From positions 1-27,994 of the forward strand of contig CAYLZW010000044.1 of NCBI GenBank assembly GCA_964388085.1: a DNA stretch of 27,994 bases, given 5' to 3'. Numbering within the stretch: the stretch's first letter is position 1; every line of letters starts with the position of its first letter. A model generated the notes under the pieces. That model ran no database searches and was not told the DNA's origin. It saw nothing but the letters and a program-made list of their open reading frames with translations. Source of the stretch: CAYLZW01 sp964388085. Lineage in GTDB: Bacteria; Myxococcota; UBA727; CAYLZW01. Made by a program: the position numbers and the translations under genes. Below, in pieces: positions 14,851-24,000 of the stretch.

Positions 14851-17800
14851 TTACTTTTTGAAGTGTTTGATTTTCGCCGCCAGCAGCGGTTTGCGGTCGA
14901 GGCGCGTCCGCGCGCGGGGGTTCGCTTTCACACGTGCCTTGTTGTGGCTCTTGTGCAGGACGGCCTTCTTGGCGGCGCGCCCGTTCGTGTACAGGGCACC
15001 CGCCGCGCCCTTCGCGATTGTGAAGTTGCTCTTGCCGATGGCGCTCTCACCGTGCGCGAACACATGGCTCTGTACGAGGCCGGGGGTGGTGTTGACCCCC
15101 GCCGTCGCGAGGCCGATGGGCACCGCCGCGGTGACGACGCCGCCGAGCACGTGGGCCGCGACCTGCACGGCGCGCAGCTTGGCGCTCACCGGCTTCGACT
15201 GTTTGCCGGCGCGGTAGCGATACTTGGATCGCTCGACGGCGATGTCCGCGGCGCCGCTGACGAGACCGCCGATGGCGGAGACGCCGCCCGTCAACGCGCC
15301 GAGCCCGGCGCCGATGAGCGCCGAGCGGCCTATCTGCTTGGCCTTCTGCCAGGCCGACAGCTTCTGCGCGTTCGGTCCCTTCTGGGAGTAGTGGAGCTTG
15401 ACCATCTCGACGCCGGCGTTGACCACGGCGCCCACCGCGGCGCCCACCACCAGGTGAATGAACTGGCCGTCCTCGTCGACGTAGTTGTTCGGATCGTTGC
15501 CCGCGTAGCTGTAGACGCCGGTGGCGTCCGTCATGCGCTCGAAGGCTTGCTCGTTGAGGGTCTGCCACGCGGGATCCGGCGAGAGGAAGCGGCCGTGCTC
15601 CGGGTCGTAGTCGCGCGCGGCGAAGGCGACGAAGCCCGTGACCGGATCCGGCTCGAGGCCCGCGTACGCCGCCAGCTCGCTCTGCCCGGCGCTGGCCTCG
15701 CGCACGAGGCCAAACGGGTAGTAGGCGAAGCTCTCGCTGCGCTCCCCCTCGGCGTCGCTCACCACAAGGCGCGAGCCGAGGTGGTCGTTGTGGAAGAAGC
15801 TCACCCGCTCGCCGTCCTCGAGCAGGCCACGGCGGGCGCTCGCGCGGAGCAGCGCGCGGACCGGCGACGCGTCCGCCCGGCCGCCGAGCTGTGCCAACAC
15901 CGCGTCCGCTCCGTCAATGACGCCGTCTTCGCGGAGATCCGAGAGCAAGCTCGACTGCAGCTCGTCGCTGCAGACCTCCACCATGGCGACCTGATCGAGG
16001 CCGATCAGCACGCGGCTGATGCCGTCCTTGATCTCGAAGCTCGGGCTCACGCGCAGCGTCGTTCCGGACGGCGTCGCCTCCATGACCCGCGTGTCCGGCG
16101 CCGCGTAGCCGTAGCGGACCAGGCTCTCGCCGCCGCGACGCACCTGCTGGACGCGGCCGAAGCCGTCGATGTCGAGCTCGACGCCGCCGCGCGCGATGAC
16201 CTGGCCGGCCGCGTCGTAGGAGAAGCTGACGGCGCCCTCCGTCAAGGCGCGCGGCCGCTCGCCTTCGTAGCGCAGCGCACCGACGTGCGCGGGGCTCGCC
16301 TCGCCGAGCGAGGAGGTCTTCGAGACGAGGTTCTCGAGCGCGTCGTAGCCGTAGCGCAAGGTCTCGTCGTCGAGCTCGACCCGCTCGAGGCGACCGTGCG
16401 CGTCGTAAGAGAAGGTCGCCGCGAGGCTCCGCGACGCCGGGTCTTGGCGCCGGTCCGAGGTGGCGCGCACGCGGTCGAGGCGGTCTCGCGCGAACCCGAG
16501 GTCCACCACCCGCTCGCCGCCCCGCGTGACCGTATCCACGCCGCTGAGGCGTAGGAGCTCGTCGTACTCGTAGCGGGTGACGCTGCCGTTCGCGTAGGTG
16601 ACGGAGCGGCGCAGGTCGTTGGTGCCCCAGTCGACCTCCTCGATGAGCCCGGGGATGGCCGTGATGTGGCCGGCGGCGTCATAGCGGTACTCGACGCGGC
16701 GACCGTTCGGGAAGGTCTGCTCGACCATGCGTCCGGCGTTGTCGTAGCGCAGCCAGATCTCGAAGCTGTGCGCTCCGAAGTCGCGCGCCGCGAATGTGTT
16801 CTGCCCGCGGGCGTCGTAGCCGAAGCGCTCGGCCCCCCGCCCAAAGCCCGGCAGCGGAAAGGTGGTGCCGACGATCGACTGCGCCCCGCCGCCGCAGCGC
16901 TCGGACGCGCAGCTCGGGTGGCGGTCGTAGATCCACTCCATGCGCGTGCCGGTCGGGTCCGCTTCGTCCCAGGCGGCGACGCGCCGGTCGAGCTCGTCGT
17001 AGGCGTAGCGGATGACCGCGCCGCGCGCGTCCTCCCGGCGCAGCACGTTGCCGGCGTCGTCGTACTCGTAGGAGGTGGTGCTGCCGTCAGCCTCCTCTAC
17101 GGCGAGCACGCGCCCGAGCGCGTCGAAGCGCTGCGTGCGCTCGTTGCCCGCCGCGTCGACCCACCCCCGCAGGTTGCCGAGCTCGTCGTAGCGGAACGCT
17201 TGCACGTCATAGGGGGCCCCGGCCGCCTCCAGGCGCTCGATGCGGACGATGCGGCCGAGCCCGTCTCGAAATACAGCTGTAGGAGTGTCGAAGTGGCGGC
17301 TGTCCGGGTCCAGGTCCTCCGGGTCGTAGTTCCACTGCACGAGCACGCCGTAGCGGCTCTCTCGCGAGGAGGGCGTGCCGTACACGTCGCCGTCCGGCTC
17401 GTAGGCGCGGGTGCTGCGTCCAGCGGCGTCGTAGGAGAAGCGCTGCGCGCGCGCGCCCTCCTCCGCCTGGGCCGCGCACGCGCCGCTGCTGGACTCATAG
17501 GGGAGGTAGCTCGCGACCTGCTGCCCTCTGCGGTTGTACAGGGCGGCTCCCTCGACGGCGAAGCGCCCCTCCGCGATCTTCGTGCGCGTCTGCACCTGCC
17601 GGCCGAAGCCGTCGACGCAGCGCGTGCCCTCGATGTCGTAGGGCGCGCCCGGCTCACTGCGGGTCTGTACGAGATAGGCGGACAGCGGCGCCTGCATCTC
17701 GTAGGCGATGTGGGTCGTGGGCTCGGCCAGCGTGTCCCCTGGCTGCGCGATGGCGCTGACGCGGCCGTGCTCGTCGTAGGCGTAGCGCGTCCAGTCGCCG

Positions 17801-20800
17801 GCAGCGGGCGCGCCGTCCTCCTCCACGTACCAGTCGCTGCTGGCGGCGATCACGTCGAACAGCGGGTGGTACGTGAGCTCGCGCACGAGGTGGTGCAGCT
17901 CGCCGCTCTTGCCCGTGACGGCCTCCTCCTCGCGCGTGAGGCGCAGGCCGGTCTCGTCGTAGCGAAGCTGGCTATGGCCGGCCTCGCCCGCGACGCCGGC
18001 GGTGGCGCGTAAGGACTCGACGACGTTCCCATCATCGTCGTATCGAGAGCGTTCGGCGTCCAGATAGCGCTCGCCCGCGACGCGCTCGGACACCCTGGAG
18101 ACGAGGCCGCGGCGCAGCTCCCCGAGGGGCAGCCCCACGAAGGGCTCGCCGTCGTAGTAGCTGCGTCTCTCGGAGAACACCTCGCTGCCTGGCCGGCCGT
18201 AGACGCGCTCGATGGCGGGCATGCCGAGCAGCCAGCGCCCCGCCGTCGCGCTCGGCGGCACGTGCTCGGTCTCCTGGTAGCGCTCATCGCCGAGGCACTG
18301 GGCGCCGCAGGGAGCGCCGAACACCTCCGCGCTCCGCTCGCAGGGCGCGCAAGCGCCGCCGCCCAGCGCCGTCACGCCGAGCGCGGCCTCGAGTGTGACG
18401 TTTCCATACCCATCGTACTGATAGGTGGTGCGCACGGTGGCCCACTCATCCTCGGGCGCGCCCTCCTGTACGGTCTCGATCGTCTCCGCCAAGCAGGTGA
18501 AGCGCACCTCGAAGGCGAGGCCCTGGTCCGGGACCCCCTCGAGCGGGCAGTCCTGGTAGTGGTGCTCGCGCACGAAGATGGGCCCGTCGTCGCCGGCGAG
18601 CGACGACGACAGCAGCCGGCCGTGCCGGTAGGGGTCCGTGGCGCCGACGTCGTAGAGGTTTCGTGTGTGTCCGCTCTCCTGGTGCTCGTCCCCGACGGCC
18701 TCGATGTCTACCTGGCTGTAGCCGCGAAACTGCTTCTCCGCCCCGTCGTAGAACCCGCCCGCGTAGCGGTAGCGCACGAGCTCGTGCACGACGGGCGCGC
18801 CCGCCGGCGCCTGCGCGTAGGTGTCGACCTGCTCGACGACGATCATCGGCATGGGCACCGGGTAGGGCCACGCTTGGTCGGGCGCGGCGCCGGCGCGCTG
18901 CTCGGCCGAGGTCGTGTAGCGGATCTCGTTGATGAGCCCGAGGCCGGTGTCGATGCGCGTGAGCAGGTTCGGCCGCACGGGGAACAGCTCGAGATAGGTG
19001 ACCTCCCCCGCGCTGTCGATCCAGACGATGTCGCTCGAGCCGTTCGCGTTCATGTCGGCGAACAGCACCGTCACGGAGGCGTCCCGGCTCGGCAGCGCGC
19101 TCCCGCTCGCCTCGCTGAGGGTCTCTTCGTCGTCGAAGCGGGCGCCGTTTCGGTTCAGCGCGTAGCGGACCTCCCCGCCGACGACCACCACGAGATCGTC
19201 CAGGCCGTCACCGTTGATGTCCTCGAGCTGCGCGAAGGGCAGCTCCGCCTGCGTGACGGGCGCGTTGTCGAGCACCGTCTCGGCGGCCCAGCGGCCGCGG
19301 CCGAGGTTCAGGCGGTAGCGCACCTCCCCGTCGGAGACGAGCACGGGGTCGAGCAGGCCGTCGCCGTTCATATCGGCCAGCTCGAGGCCGGCGGCGAAGC
19401 CGTAGCCGATGGGCTCGATGCCGCTCACCTCGGCGAACCCGCCCGCGCCGAGGTTTCGGTACACGGCGGTCTCCGTGCCCTCGCTGTACATGACGTCGAT
19501 GCGGCGATCGCCGTCGAAGTCGAAGAAGCGCAGATGAGCGAGCTCACCGTCGTCGTCGAGCTCGAAGTCCGCGTCCGCGAGGCCGTCCGCGCCGCCCGCG
19601 AGGGAGACGAGCTCGGCCCAGTCCCCGCCGCCGAGGTTGCGCAGCGCCTGGCCGGTGAGCGTGTTGACGAGGTCGGTGAAGCCGTCGCCGTCGTAGTCGA
19701 GCTCCTGGGTGCGCGCGGAGGCGAGCGCGTGCGCGGCGCTCGTGCCGATGGCCGACGAGAAGGGCGTGGCGAACCGATGTCCGGCGTCGCTGTCGAGCAC
19801 GCTCAAGAAGACGCGGTGCGCGGGGTTCGACGCGGACGTGTCGACCACGTCGGGGAGCGCGTCGCCGTTCATGTCGATGAGGGTGGTGCTGCCGGCCGCG
19901 AGGTTCACGCCGAGCGAGCCCATGCTGACGAGGCTCGGGGCCGCGCAGGTGCTGCCGTCGCACGTGCCCCCGAGCGCGCGCGAGTATCCGAAGGAGTACA
20001 GCAGCGGGCGACGGCCGCCGGCCGTGCCGAACGACTCGACGCGGGTGAGCCGCGAGGCGCCGCCCGACGTGGCGTAGTCCTCGTAGCGCAGCGCGTAGCG
20101 CCGGACCCGCTCCGCGTCCGCGAACACCTCGACGCCCGAGAGCCGGTGCGCGAGCAGCTCATTGAAGCCGCCGCGGGCGTCCGAGACGTGGTCCTGCCGC
20201 TCCTCGTAGTCGAACAGGATCGTATAGCGAGGGTTGCCCTCGTCATCGTGGACGTAGCCGATGCCGTCGAGCAGCGGGGCGCTGCCGTAGCGGCGATACT
20301 GGTAGCGCAGCGCGTGCCCGAAGACGTCGATGACCTCGACGAGCAGGTAGCGAAACACGCCGTCGGCGGAGCGCACGCGGGCGCTCTCGACGAGGCCGCC
20401 GCTCGCGTCGGCTCCAAAATAGCCCACGCTGCCGTTCGCGTACTCGGCGGTCCAATAGCCTTCGTCGCCGGCCCCCCGCTGGTGCCAGGAGTAACGCGTG
20501 AAGGCGCCTTCGTAGCGCGCGCGGTAGAGCGCCGGCTCGTCGTCGCTGACGCGCACGAGCGGTTCTCCGCCATCGGCGACGAAGGCGTCCTCGTCGGAGT
20601 ACTCCGGCAGGCCGCGGGAGGTCATGCGCTCGATGGACGAGCTCGGCAGGGTCCAGCCCATGCCGACGCTGCCGCTGCCGTTGCCGCTGCTGTAGCGGAG
20701 CGCGAGCTCCGGGGTGACGCCGGGGAAGCCCGCCGGCACCTCGAGCTCGACGTGGTACGACATGAGGCCGAGGTTGCTCGCGACGGACGCGTTATCGCCG

Positions 20801-20937
20801 ATGCCGTCGAGTGAGCCCGGACCGTCGGGCAGGCTTACGCGGTCGTCGGACACGCCCGTCTGCGCGGCGGCGACGCCCGAGCTGAGCCCCATCACCGAGA
20901 GGCCGATCGTGAGGAGAGCTCCGTACGCGCGCGCCAT
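14851..20937 (-). CDS. SpvB/TcdB-type RHS-repeat protein (TcB-TcC-like cocoon fusion) with variable C-terminus
   Basis: A 2028-residue exported protein with a Sec signal peptide (cleavage near 25, GVAAA-QT). Domains in order: SpvB-like N-terminal domain at about 30-320 (SLPDGPGSLDGIGDNASVAS, VPAGFPGVTPELALRYSSGN, GSVGMGWTLPSSSIERMTS); six FG-GAP/VCBS-type blades at about 350-640 (IDMNGDALPDVV, DYDGDGFTDLVN, ADMNGDGLLDPVL, EDINGDGLDDLVV); a TcdB middle domain at about 655-745 (RIDTGLGLINEIRYTTSAEQ, YAGGFYDGAEKQFRGYSQV); RHS/YD repeats at about 960-1640 (RYDELGNLRGWVDAAGNE, YEYDDAGNVLRREDARG); and an RHS core at about 1714-1825 (FFHNDHLGSRLVVSDAEGE, YDPEHGRFLSPDP, YSYAGNDPNNYVDEDGQ). A 203-residue tail follows. 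This is the order of Tc-toxin B-C subunits, whose shell encloses a toxic C-terminus. It is the first gene of the five-gene operon, divergent from the regulator, with AAGGACAGG before the ATG. Confidence 0.92.
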   Translation of the reverse strand: MARAYGALLTIGLSVMGLSSGVAAAQTGVSDDRVSLPDGPGSLDGIGDNASVASNLGLMSYHVELEVPAGFPGVTPELALRYSSGNGSGSVGMGWTLPSSSIERMTSRGLPEYSDEDAFVADGGEPLVRVSDDEPALYRARYEGAFTRYSWHQRGAGDEGYWTAEYANGSVGYFGADASGGLVESARVRSADGVFRYLLVEVIDVFGHALRYQYRRYGSAPLLDGIGYVHDDEGNPRYTILFDYEERQDHVSDARGGFNELLAHRLSGVEVFADAERVRRYALRYEDYATSGGASRLTRVESFGTAGGRRPLLYSFGYSRALGGTCDGSTCAAPSLVSMGSLGVNLAAGSTTLIDMNGDALPDVVDTSASNPAHRVFLSVLDSDAGHRFATPFSSAIGTSAAHALASARTQELDYDGDGFTDLVNTLTGQALRNLGGGDWAELVSLAGGADGLADADFELDDDGELAHLRFFDFDGDRRIDVMYSEGTETAVYRNLGAGGFAEVSGIEPIGYGFAAGLELADMNGDGLLDPVLVSDGEVRYRLNLGRGRWAAETVLDNAPVTQAELPFAQLEDINGDGLDDLVVVVGGEVRYALNRNGARFDDEETLSEASGSALPSRDASVTVLFADMNANGSSDIVWIDSAGEVTYLELFPVRPNLLTRIDTGLGLINEIRYTTSAEQRAGAAPDQAWPYPVPMPMIVVEQVDTYAQAPAGAPVVHELVRYRYAGGFYDGAEKQFRGYSQVDIEAVGDEHQESGHTRNLYDVGATDPYRHGRLLSSSLAGDDGPIFVREHHYQDCPLEGVPDQGLAFEVRFTCLAETIETVQEGAPEDEWATVRTTYQYDGYGNVTLEAALGVTALGGGACAPCERSAEVFGAPCGAQCLGDERYQETEHVPPSATAGRWLLGMPAIERVYGRPGSEVFSERRSYYDGEPFVGLPLGELRRGLVSRVSERVAGERYLDAERSRYDDDGNVVESLRATAGVAGEAGHSQLRYDETGLRLTREEEAVTGKSGELHHLVRELTYHPLFDVIAASSDWYVEEDGAPAAGDWTRYAYDEHGRVSAIAQPGDTLAEPTTHIAYEMQAPLSAYLVQTRSEPGAPYDIEGTRCVDGFGRQVQTRTKIAEGRFAVEGAALYNRRGQQVASYLPYESSSGACAAQAEEGARAQRFSYDAAGRSTRAYEPDGDVYGTPSSRESRYGVLVQWNYDPEDLDPDSRHFDTPTAVFRDGLGRIVRIERLEAAGAPYDVQAFRYDELGNLRGWVDAAGNERTQRFDALGRVLAVEEADGSTTSYEYDDAGNVLRREDARGAVIRYAYDELDRRVAAWDEADPTGTRMEWIYDRHPSCASERCGGGAQSIVGTTFPLPGFGRGAERFGYDARGQNTFAARDFGAHSFEIWLRYDNAGRMVEQTFPNGRRVEYRYDAAGHITAIPGLIEEVDWGTNDLRRSVTYANGSVTRYEYDELLRLSGVDTVTRGGERVVDLGFARDRLDRVRATSDRRQDPASRSLAATFSYDAHGRLERVELDDETLRYGYDALENLVSKTSSLGEASPAHVGALRYEGERPRALTEGAVSFSYDAAGQVIARGGVELDIDGFGRVQQVRRGGESLVRYGYAAPDTRVMEATPSGTTLRVSPSFEIKDGISRVLIGLDQVAMVEVCSDELQSSLLSDLREDGVIDGADAVLAQLGGRADASPVRALLRASARRGLLEDGERVSFFHNDHLGSRLVVSDAEGERSESFAYYPFGLVREASAGQSELAAYAGLEPDPVTGFVAFAARDYDPEHGRFLSPDPAWQTLNEQAFERMTDATGVYSYAGNDPNNYVDEDGQFIHLVVGAAVGAVVNAGVEMVKLHYSQKGPNAQKLSAWQKAKQIGRSALIGAGLGALTGGVSAIGGLVSGAADIAVERSKYRYRAGKQSKPVSAKLRAVQVAAHVLGGVVTAAVPIGLATAGVNTTPGLVQSHVFAHGESAIGKSNFTIAKGAAGALYTNGRAAKKAVLHKSHNKARVKANPRARTRLDRKPLLAAKIKHFKK
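14854..15462 (-). other. Variable C-terminal tail of the RHS protein (residues 1826-2028), putative effector
   Basis: The RHS core ends at YVDEDGQ, the place where RHS and TcC proteins switch to a strain-specific payload. The tail holds three Gly/Ala-rich hydrophobic stretches (about 1826-1845, 1870-1898 and 1924-1950) separated by basic linkers. It ends in a strongly basic 42-residue segment (1987-2028) with 16 Lys/Arg and one acidic residue. I recognise no nuclease, deaminase, ADP-ribosyltransferase or glycosyltransferase motif. Hydrophobic glycine-zipper-like segments fit a membrane-active or translocation role, but this is inference. The final codons are visibly more AT-rich than the rest of the gene. 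Confidence 0.6.
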
Positions 20938-21028
20938 GCCTGTCCTTGCCCTGCCGCGGCTGTCGCGCGGGGGTACAGGTGAGATGGCACGCCATCGTTA
21001 GCCGAGCGTTTGTGGTACCCGCCCAAGG
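20938..21028. promoter_or_regulatory. Divergent promoter region of the Tc-like operon and its candidate regulator
   Basis: This 91-base gap separates two divergent transcription units and is relatively rich in structure. It contains the palindrome GATGGC-AC-GCCATC (20983-20996) and an outer inverted pair GGGTAC (20971-20976) / GTACCC (21015-21020). I cannot assign -35/-10 boxes with confidence on either strand. Confidence 0.5.
20983..20996. promoter_or_regulatory. 14-bp palindrome, candidate operator
   Basis: Perfect six-base arms (GATGGC and GCCATC) are separated by AC, nearly in the middle of the divergent intergenic region. A dimeric DNA-binding protein could bind here and control both the RHS operon and the BTAD-AAA regulator. 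Known SARP/BTAD regulators usually bind direct repeats, so the site may belong to another regulator. Confidence 0.4.
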
Positions 21029-24000
21029 GTGCACCGACTGCGACTGTCTCTGTTTGGCGAGCTGAGCGTCTCGAGCGAGGGGAGGTCTCTCGCTCCACCG
21101 ACAGCGGTGAGCGGCCGCGCGTTGCTCGCCTACCTCGCGCTCGAGAACCGAGCGCACACCCGCGAGCGGCTCGCGTCCCTGCTGTGGCCGGACCACGCGC
21201 GCGAGGCGGCCCGCCGGAACCTGCGTTTCCAGCTCCTCACGCTGCGCCGCCAGCTCGGTGACGACGATCGTGACGACGAGGACACCAGCAAGGCGCTGGT
21301 CGTCACGCGACAGACGCTGGCGCTCGACCTGCGGGTGGTGCAGGTGGACGCCGTCGACCTCGCCGCGACGCCGCTCGCCTGCCCGCGCTGCACCTCGACG
21401 CCCTGCCCGCCGTGCGCCCAACGGCTCGCGTCCGCGGCGGCCCTGTTTCGCGGCGAGCTGCTCGAGGGCGTCAGCCTCCCCGGTGCGGACGAGCTCGAGC
21501 AGTGGCTCATGCGGCGCCGCGACGCCCTCTTGCGCCAGGCCTGCGCCGCCCTCGAGCGCTCGCTGTCGCGCTTCGAAGCGGTGGGCGACCTCGAGAAGGC
21601 GCTGCCCATCGCGCAGCGCCTCCAGGAGCTGCTGCCGTGGGACGAGTCGAGCCATCGACGCCTGCTCCGCGTGTTGGCGAGCGCGGGCCAGCGCTCGGCC
21701 GCGCTCTCTCACTTCAACGCCATGTGCGCTCGTTGGCGACGCGAGCTCGGTGTGGAGCCGGAGACGGAGACCCTGCGGCTCGCAGAAGAGATTCGCGCGC
21801 TCGAAGAGGCGCCTTCAGCGGCGTCCGAGCGGGCGCTGCTCGTCGCGGAACGCCGGCGCATGACGGTGCTCTGTGGCGAGCTCCGTCCGCCGCCTTCGGT
21901 CGACGTCGAGGACATCGCGCGCGCGCTGGTGGTGGCGCGCGCCCGCGTGCGCTCCCTCGTCGACGATCTCGGCGGCGTGCTTTCGTCGAGCTCCGGGCGT
22001 TCGTTCACGGCCTACTTCGGCTTCCCCGGCGCGCGCGAGGACGACGCCGAGCGGGCCGCGCACGCCGGCCTGCGCTGTCTCGCTGACGCGCGCGTCGTCG
22101 ACGATCGGGGCGCGCTGCTGCTCGAGCCGCTGGTGGCGCTGCACACGGGCGCGACGGTCACGAGCGGCGGCGAGAGCGTCCCCGACGGCGCTGGTGAGCT
22201 CGAGGCGACCGCTGCCCGCCTGTGCGCGCTCGCTACGCCCGGCGCGCTGTTGGCGAGCGCGGCCACGAGGCGGCTCATCGAGCGCCGCTTCCGCTGTGAG
22301 GAGAGCGCGGCGCCGGCGAGCCAGCGCGGGTCCGTCGTCGTCACCGCCGCGCTCGACCAGGCGCCCGTCGAGGGGAGCTGGGCGCTGCCCCTCATCGGTC
22401 GCGCGCGCGAGCTCGAGGCGCTGCTCGAAGACTATCGGTGCGCGCTGGCCGGCGAGCGACGCGTGGTGGTGCTGCGCGGCGAAGCCGGTATCGGGAAGAG
22501 CCGCCTCGTCGCGGCGCTGCTCCAGCGCGCGCGCGATGACGGCCGGGAGGCGCTGGTGCTGCGCTGCTCGCCGGAGGCCCGCTACACGCCCTTCGCGGCG
22601 CTGTCCCCGCTCTCGCCGACGCTCTCGACGACGCCCGAAGAACACGGCGGCGTCACGCCCGTCGCGCGCGCCGCGCCGCGACAGGCGCTGTGGGACGCGC
22701 TGTGGGACTCGCTGCACGGCGAGGCCGCGCCCCTCCTCGTGGTGCTCGAAGACCTCCATTGGGCCGACCCGTCGACGCTCGATCTGCTCGCGCGCACGCT
22801 CTCGAACGGCGCGGCGCGCGGGCTGCTGCTCTGCACCGCGCGCCCGGAGGCTGCGCTCTCGTGGCCCGCGTCCACCTTTCGCGAGCTCCCGATCGGCCGC
22901 ATCGACGACGGCGGCGCGCGCGAGCTGCTGCGCGCCGTCGCCGAGGGCCCGCTCTCTCCCAGCACGGAGTCGCACATCCTCGAGCGCAGCGACGGCGTGC
23001 CGCTCTACCTCGAGGAGCTGACGCGCCTCGTGCTGCTCGCTCGAGGAGCGGCGGGCACGCGCGCCCAGCGGACGCGCGGAGACTTCCCCGACACCCTGCA
23101 CGACCTCCTCATGGCTCGCGTCGACCGGCTCGGCGGCGCCAAGCGCGTGGTGCAGCTCGCCGCGGTGCTCGGTCGGGTCGTCGACGTCGATCTCCTGCAC
23201 GCGTGCGCCCAGCTGCCGCGCGCGCAGGTCGAGCAAGGGCTCGATCGCCTGGTGCAGGCGGGCCTCGGCTCGAGGCGCGCGGGGCAGGTCACGTTCAAGC
23301 ACGCGCTCGTGCAGGAGGCCGCGTACGGATCGCTCACGCGCGCGGATCGCCGCGCGATGCACGCGCGCATCGTGGGGGTCGTCGAGCGGATGGGATCCGA
23401 CCGGTATAGCTCGCTCGAGCGTCGCGCACGAGACCTCGCGGGGGCCGGGATGACGCGTCGGGCCATCGACGCGTGGACCCTCGCCGGCCAGGAAGCGACG
23501 CGCGACGGCGCGAACCTCGAGGCCGTGGCGCGCATTCGCGAGGCGCTCGCGCTCTTGCAGGACCTGCCGCGCTCGAGCGAGCGCGACACCCTCGAGCTCG
23601 AGCTGCAGGTCGCGCTCGGCGCGCCGCTGGCGTCGACCGCCGGTTATGGCGCGAAGGAGACGATCGACGCCTTCGATCGCGCGCTCGCGTTGAGCGCGGC
23701 CCTGCGCGAGAGCGGAGCGCCCGCGAAGGGCCGCGCGAGCGCATCCACGAATCGCCGCGCGAGAGGGCCGCGTACCGACAGCGCGCCGCCACTTCCGTTC
23801 GAGGCGCTCTACGGCCTGTGGCGTGTGGCGAGCACGCGGCGCGGGTTCAAGGTCGCGGTCGAGCTGGCGGAGACGCTCGTGGCGCACACCGCTGACGACG
23901 TCGATCCCTGTCGGCGCTTTTTGGCCGCGTACGCGCTCGGCGAGTCCTGCTTCTGGCGCGCCGACTTCGACAGGGCGCGAGACAGCTTCGTGCGCGCGCT

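Noticed and set aside
13363..16554. Long plus-strand open frame (1063 codons) across the junction of the TcA-like, lipoprotein and RHS genes
   Set aside because: It crosses three well-supported minus-strand genes and has no motif or ribosome binding site; it is an effect of codon bias.
18262..20814. Long plus-strand open frame (850 codons) opposite the SpvB/FG-GAP part of the RHS gene
   Set aside because: Repetitive Val/Ala/Glu/Arg composition mirrors the repeated DMNGDG codons on the other strand; it shows no domain.
14851..20937. Ordinary insecticidal tcdB/tccC locus or a type VI secretion RHS effector
   Set aside because: The Sec signal peptide and the absence of PAAR, VgrG, adaptor or chitinase genes argue against T6SS. 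Lipoprotein-like partners and the lack of a standard tcaA/tcdA gene argue against a classical insecticidal locus.
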